Assembly (NCBI GenBank): GCA_018266435.1
Contig: JAFEAL010000009.1
Coordinates: 1-64,000 of the forward strand
Direction: 5' to 3'
DNA: 64,000 bases
Source of the DNA: Bacteroidota bacterium
GTDB lineage: Bacteria > Bacteroidota > Bacteroidia > Cytophagales > Cyclobacteriaceae
Within the stretch, counting starts at the first letter, position 1. Each line of letters starts with the position of its first letter. This document shows positions 61,691-64,000 of the stretch, one piece after another. Made by a program: the position numbers and the translations under genes. Below the pieces are notes generated by a model. The model was not told the origin of the DNA, made no database searches, and saw only the letters and a list, made by a program, of their open reading frames with translations.

Positions 61691-62869
61691 ATGATTGGAG
61701 TACGTGAAGCAAAAAAAATAATTCTTGATAATTGCCCGTCTGCAAAAATTGAACAAGTACCGCTGAAAAAGGCTTGTGGCTATGTCTTAGCCGAGCCGGT
61801 CTATTCACCCATTGATGCCCCGCCCTTTGACCAGTCGGCCATGGATGGTTATTCATTTTCATTTGAACAGTGGGACAAAAAGTCTGAACTGTTTGTAACC
61901 GGAGAAGTGCCGGCAGGGAATATTTTAACCGAAGCAACTAAACCTAACCAAGCCACACGCATTTTCACCGGGGCTCCTTTACCGCCCGGAACCGACACCG
62001 TGGTGATGCAAGAAATGGTATCGACAAACGGGCAATCAATTTCGATAAAAGATGATCAGATCAGTAAAGGAATGAATGTGCGAAAGCAAGGTTCGCAAAC
62101 AAAGAAAAACGAAATCGCACTAACCAAAAATCATTTTCTTTCGCCTGCTTCGGTTTCATTTCTTGCCGGCCTGGGCATTAACTCGGTAAAAATTTATTCT
62201 CCGCCCACCATCAGCATCATCGTAACCGGCAAAGAGTTGGTTAATCCCGGGCAGAAAATAAGTGAAGGAAAAATTTTTGAATCCAATTCATTTGGGCTTG
62301 CCGCAGCTTTAGCCATGCTGAATATTACTCCGGTTTATATCGAAATGGTGGACGATGATGAAATGCAAATAATAAAAGCCATCAACAAGCAATTAAACTC
62401 AGACATCATCCTGCTGACAGGCGGAGTGTCTGTAGGCGATTATGATTTTGTTACTACTGCACTGGAAAAATGTGAAGTGAATAAATTATTTCATAAAGTA
62501 AAACAGAAGCCCGGCAAGCCTCTGTTTTTCGGCAAACATAATAATGCGTTGGTGTTCGGCCTTCCGGGAAACCCGGCATCGGTGCTCACCTGCTTTTATG
62601 AATACGTGATGGATACCATCAGTCATTTTACCAAAAGAGAATATATTAAAACGGCAAACCTTCCGCTGGCCAACAATTATTCAAAGAAATCCGGTTTAAC
62701 ACATTTTCTGAAAGGCAAAATGTTACCCGGTGAAGTGTTGATATTAAATAACCAGGAAAGTTATATGATGAATTCATTTGCTCAGGCTGATTGCCTCATT
62801 GAGCTTGAAGAAAGTGAAGAACATTTTCATAAAGGCGATAAAGTAAATATTCGGATAATTAGTTGTTGA
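61691..62869 (+). CDS. moeA: Molybdopterin molybdenumtransferase
   Basis: A 392-residue MoeA that inserts molybdate into adenylated molybdopterin. Domain I-IV signatures are visible: DAPPFDQSAMDGYSF, TRIFTGAPLPPGTDTVVMQE, ILLTGGVSVGDYDFV and KPGKPLFFG with FGLPGNPASVL. Starts 15 bp after moaA. Confidence 0.96.
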   Translation: MIGVREAKKIILDNCPSAKIEQVPLKKACGYVLAEPVYSPIDAPPFDQSAMDGYSFSFEQWDKKSELFVTGEVPAGNILTEATKPNQATRIFTGAPLPPGTDTVVMQEMVSTNGQSISIKDDQISKGMNVRKQGSQTKKNEIALTKNHFLSPASVSFLAGLGINSVKIYSPPTISIIVTGKELVNPGQKISEGKIFESNSFGLAAALAMLNITPVYIEMVDDDEMQIIKAINKQLNSDIILLTGGVSVGDYDFVTTALEKCEVNKLFHKVKQKPGKPLFFGKHNNALVFGLPGNPASVLTCFYEYVMDTISHFTKREYIKTANLPLANNYSKKSGLTHFLKGKMLPGEVLILNNQESYMMNSFAQADCLIELEESEEHFHKGDKVNIRIISC

Positions 62870-62892
62870 ACAAAATAATTTTATAAAAAGCT

Positions 62893-63624
62893 ATGTACAC
62901 TGAAATCATTTTTTATTCATTGTTGTTTTTAGTTGCCATGCTGTATGCCTCGGTCGGGCATGGCGGGGCAAGCGGGTATCTGGCACTGATGGCCTTTTTT
63001 TCATTTGTGCCTGAAACCATGCGGCCTACGGCACTCATGTTAAACATTTTTGTTTCACTGATAGCCTTTATACAATACTACCGTGGCGGGCATTTTCGCT
63101 GGCAGTTGTTCTGGCCCTTTGCCATTACCTCCATCCCGGCTGCCTTTATCGGAGGATTAATAACGGTTGACGCTCACCTGTATAAAATAACGCTAGGTAT
63201 CCTGCTGCTTTTTCCAGTCGTGCGGCTGGGTGGACTAAAATTCAACGAAGAAAAAAATATAACCCAACAAAATCTTGTCGCTTCAATGCTGATTGGTGCC
63301 TCCATCGGGTTGCTCTCGGGAATGATTGGAATTGGCGGTGGAATTATTTTAAGCCCCATTATACTTTTATTGCATTGGGGCAACATGAAACAAACCGCAG
63401 CCGTTTCTGCTATTTTTATTTTGGTTAACTCATTGTCAGGCCTTGCGGGAATATTCATTCACCAATTACATTTTAGTAACGAGATGGCCTGGATGATTGG
63501 CGTTGCTATTGCCGGTGGATTGACCGGTTCATACTTCGGGTCAATTAAGGTGGGCGGAGAAGTATTAAAGAAAATATTAGCTGTCGTTTTGCTGATCGCT
63601 TCTATAAAATTATTGTTCACATAA
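62893..63624 (+). CDS. TauE/SafE-family sulfite exporter-like protein
   Basis: A 243-residue membrane protein with seven to eight helices. The two family repeats are visible as YASVGHGGASGYLALMAF and LLSGMIGIGGGIILSPII. Members export sulfite or other small organosulfur anions. Between moeA and a molybdopterin-fold protein, a sulfur- or oxyanion-linked role is plausible but unproven. Confidence 0.9.
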   Translation: MYTEIIFYSLLFLVAMLYASVGHGGASGYLALMAFFSFVPETMRPTALMLNIFVSLIAFIQYYRGGHFRWQLFWPFAITSIPAAFIGGLITVDAHLYKITLGILLLFPVVRLGGLKFNEEKNITQQNLVASMLIGASIGLLSGMIGIGGGIILSPIILLLHWGNMKQTAAVSAIFILVNSLSGLAGIFIHQLHFSNEMAWMIGVAIAGGLTGSYFGSIKVGGEVLKKILAVVLLIASIKLLFT

Positions 63625-63628
63625 AAAA

Positions 63629-64000
63629 ATGAATATGAAAAAAGTATTATTTCTGATTGTTGCTTTAGTCTATATTTTAACTTTTAGTCGTTGCCGTAAT
63701 CAAAAAAAATCGGGTGAAGATCTAAAGAATAAAGATTCATCTACCCTGGCAACTCCCTCGCATAATCATACCGGCATAAAAGACACCGTGAGCATGGTGA
63801 GCACCACCCTGTCGGTAAGTGGTGATGTTAACTTTCCTTTAGTCCTCACGGTTGATTCATTAAAAAAAATGAAAGTAGTGGGGTTAGACAGCTTAAATAT
63901 CGTGTGTCAGTCTGGGGCAACAACAAGCAGCAGTGTTAAAAGCAGGGGTGTTTTATTAAAAGATATTTTAGAAAAAGCATCCATCAAACAAGTCAATCAC
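63629..64000 (+). CDS. Molybdopterin-fold (sulfite-oxidase-like) protein, N-terminal part
   Basis: 124 residues to the window edge. A hydrophobic N-terminus (residues 4-20) then a charged His/Thr/Ser stretch, followed by LSVSGDVNFPLVLTVDSLKKM, NIVCQSGATTSS and SRGVLLKDILEKA, the layout of the sulfite-oxidase-type Moco-binding domain (the Cys in IVCQSG stands where the Mo ligand would be). The usual GN after that Cys is missing, so cofactor binding is uncertain. Cys22 is preceded by Arg and is not a clean lipobox. Confidence 0.6.
   Translation, partial: MNMKKVLFLIVALVYILTFSRCRNQKKSGEDLKNKDSSTLATPSHNHTGIKDTVSMVSTTLSVSGDVNFPLVLTVDSLKKMKVVGLDSLNIVCQSGATTSSSVKSRGVLLKDILEKASIKQVNH

Noticed and set aside
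1-64000. CRISPR arrays, tRNA or rRNA genes, transposases
   Set aside because: No regularly spaced repeats, cloverleaf-like sequence with a TTCGAAT-type loop, rRNA sequence or transposase motif was seen on reading both strands.

Overview
The window is a chromosomal stretch from a member of the Bacteroidota, most likely a Cytophagales-type bacterium. The sequence-level reasons are: the good promoters fit the Bacteroidota pattern TTG/TTTG-N19-20-TAnnTTTG; Shine-Dalgarno sequences are mostly absent; lineage-typical families are present (DUF6588 and DUF4136 proteins, PadR-linked permeases with an N-terminal prefix domain, a large one-chain PurL, a beta-barrel family in tandem). No tRNA, rRNA, CRISPR array or intact insertion sequence was recognised.

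Layout. 1-16.5 kb is housekeeping and envelope: a partial M28 peptidase, a low-molecular-weight phosphatase, enoyl-CoA hydratase, a DUF6588 protein, waaA-rsgA-PhyH (+), a minus-strand Mpo1/GNAT/GT2 operon, saccharopine dehydrogenase with a DEDDy exonuclease, xerD, and an aroQ-carbonic anhydrase-marC-rnhA operon. 16.5-22.2 kb holds two tandem MacB/FtsX-type permeases behind a PadR regulator. 22.3-30.3 kb holds a 35-residue lysine-rich protein with its own promoter and terminator, yebC, two tandem barrel genes (one frameshifted), a lipoprotein, a BamA-like protein and purL. 30.4-32.7 kb has a hydrolase and an ECF sigma factor with a small membrane protein. 32.8-39.5 kb is a complete TetR-TolC-MFP-RND efflux operon. 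39.5-47.8 kb is mixed accessory DNA: a hexapeptide acetyltransferase, a phosphoesterase, an ECF sigma/anti-sigma pair with divergent matching promoters, MepB in a cassette-like setting, DoxX, an MFS carrier and an S10 carboxypeptidase.

48-64 kb is a respiratory nitrate island read in one direction: an FNR-like regulator with a full set of candidate [4Fe-4S] cysteines, a membrane-anchored diheme cytochrome c (comparable to Thermus NarC), narG-narH-narJ-narI, a small unknown membrane protein, a NarK carrier with an unusual ~100-residue periplasmic insertion, a TDT/SLAC1-type anion channel, a hemerythrin-like protein (possible NO defence), the molybdenum cofactor genes moaA and moeA, a TauE-like exporter and the start of a protein resembling the sulfite-oxidase-type molybdopterin domain. 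Together these could take up nitrate, reduce it on the cytoplasmic side with quinol electrons, move anions, limit nitrosative damage and supply the cofactor.

The least expected signals are the NarK insertion, the mirror-image TGTAAC-N17-CGTC promoters around the second ECF sigma gene, the autonomous 35-residue basic protein gene, and the intergenic hairpins near 1 kb and 2 kb.
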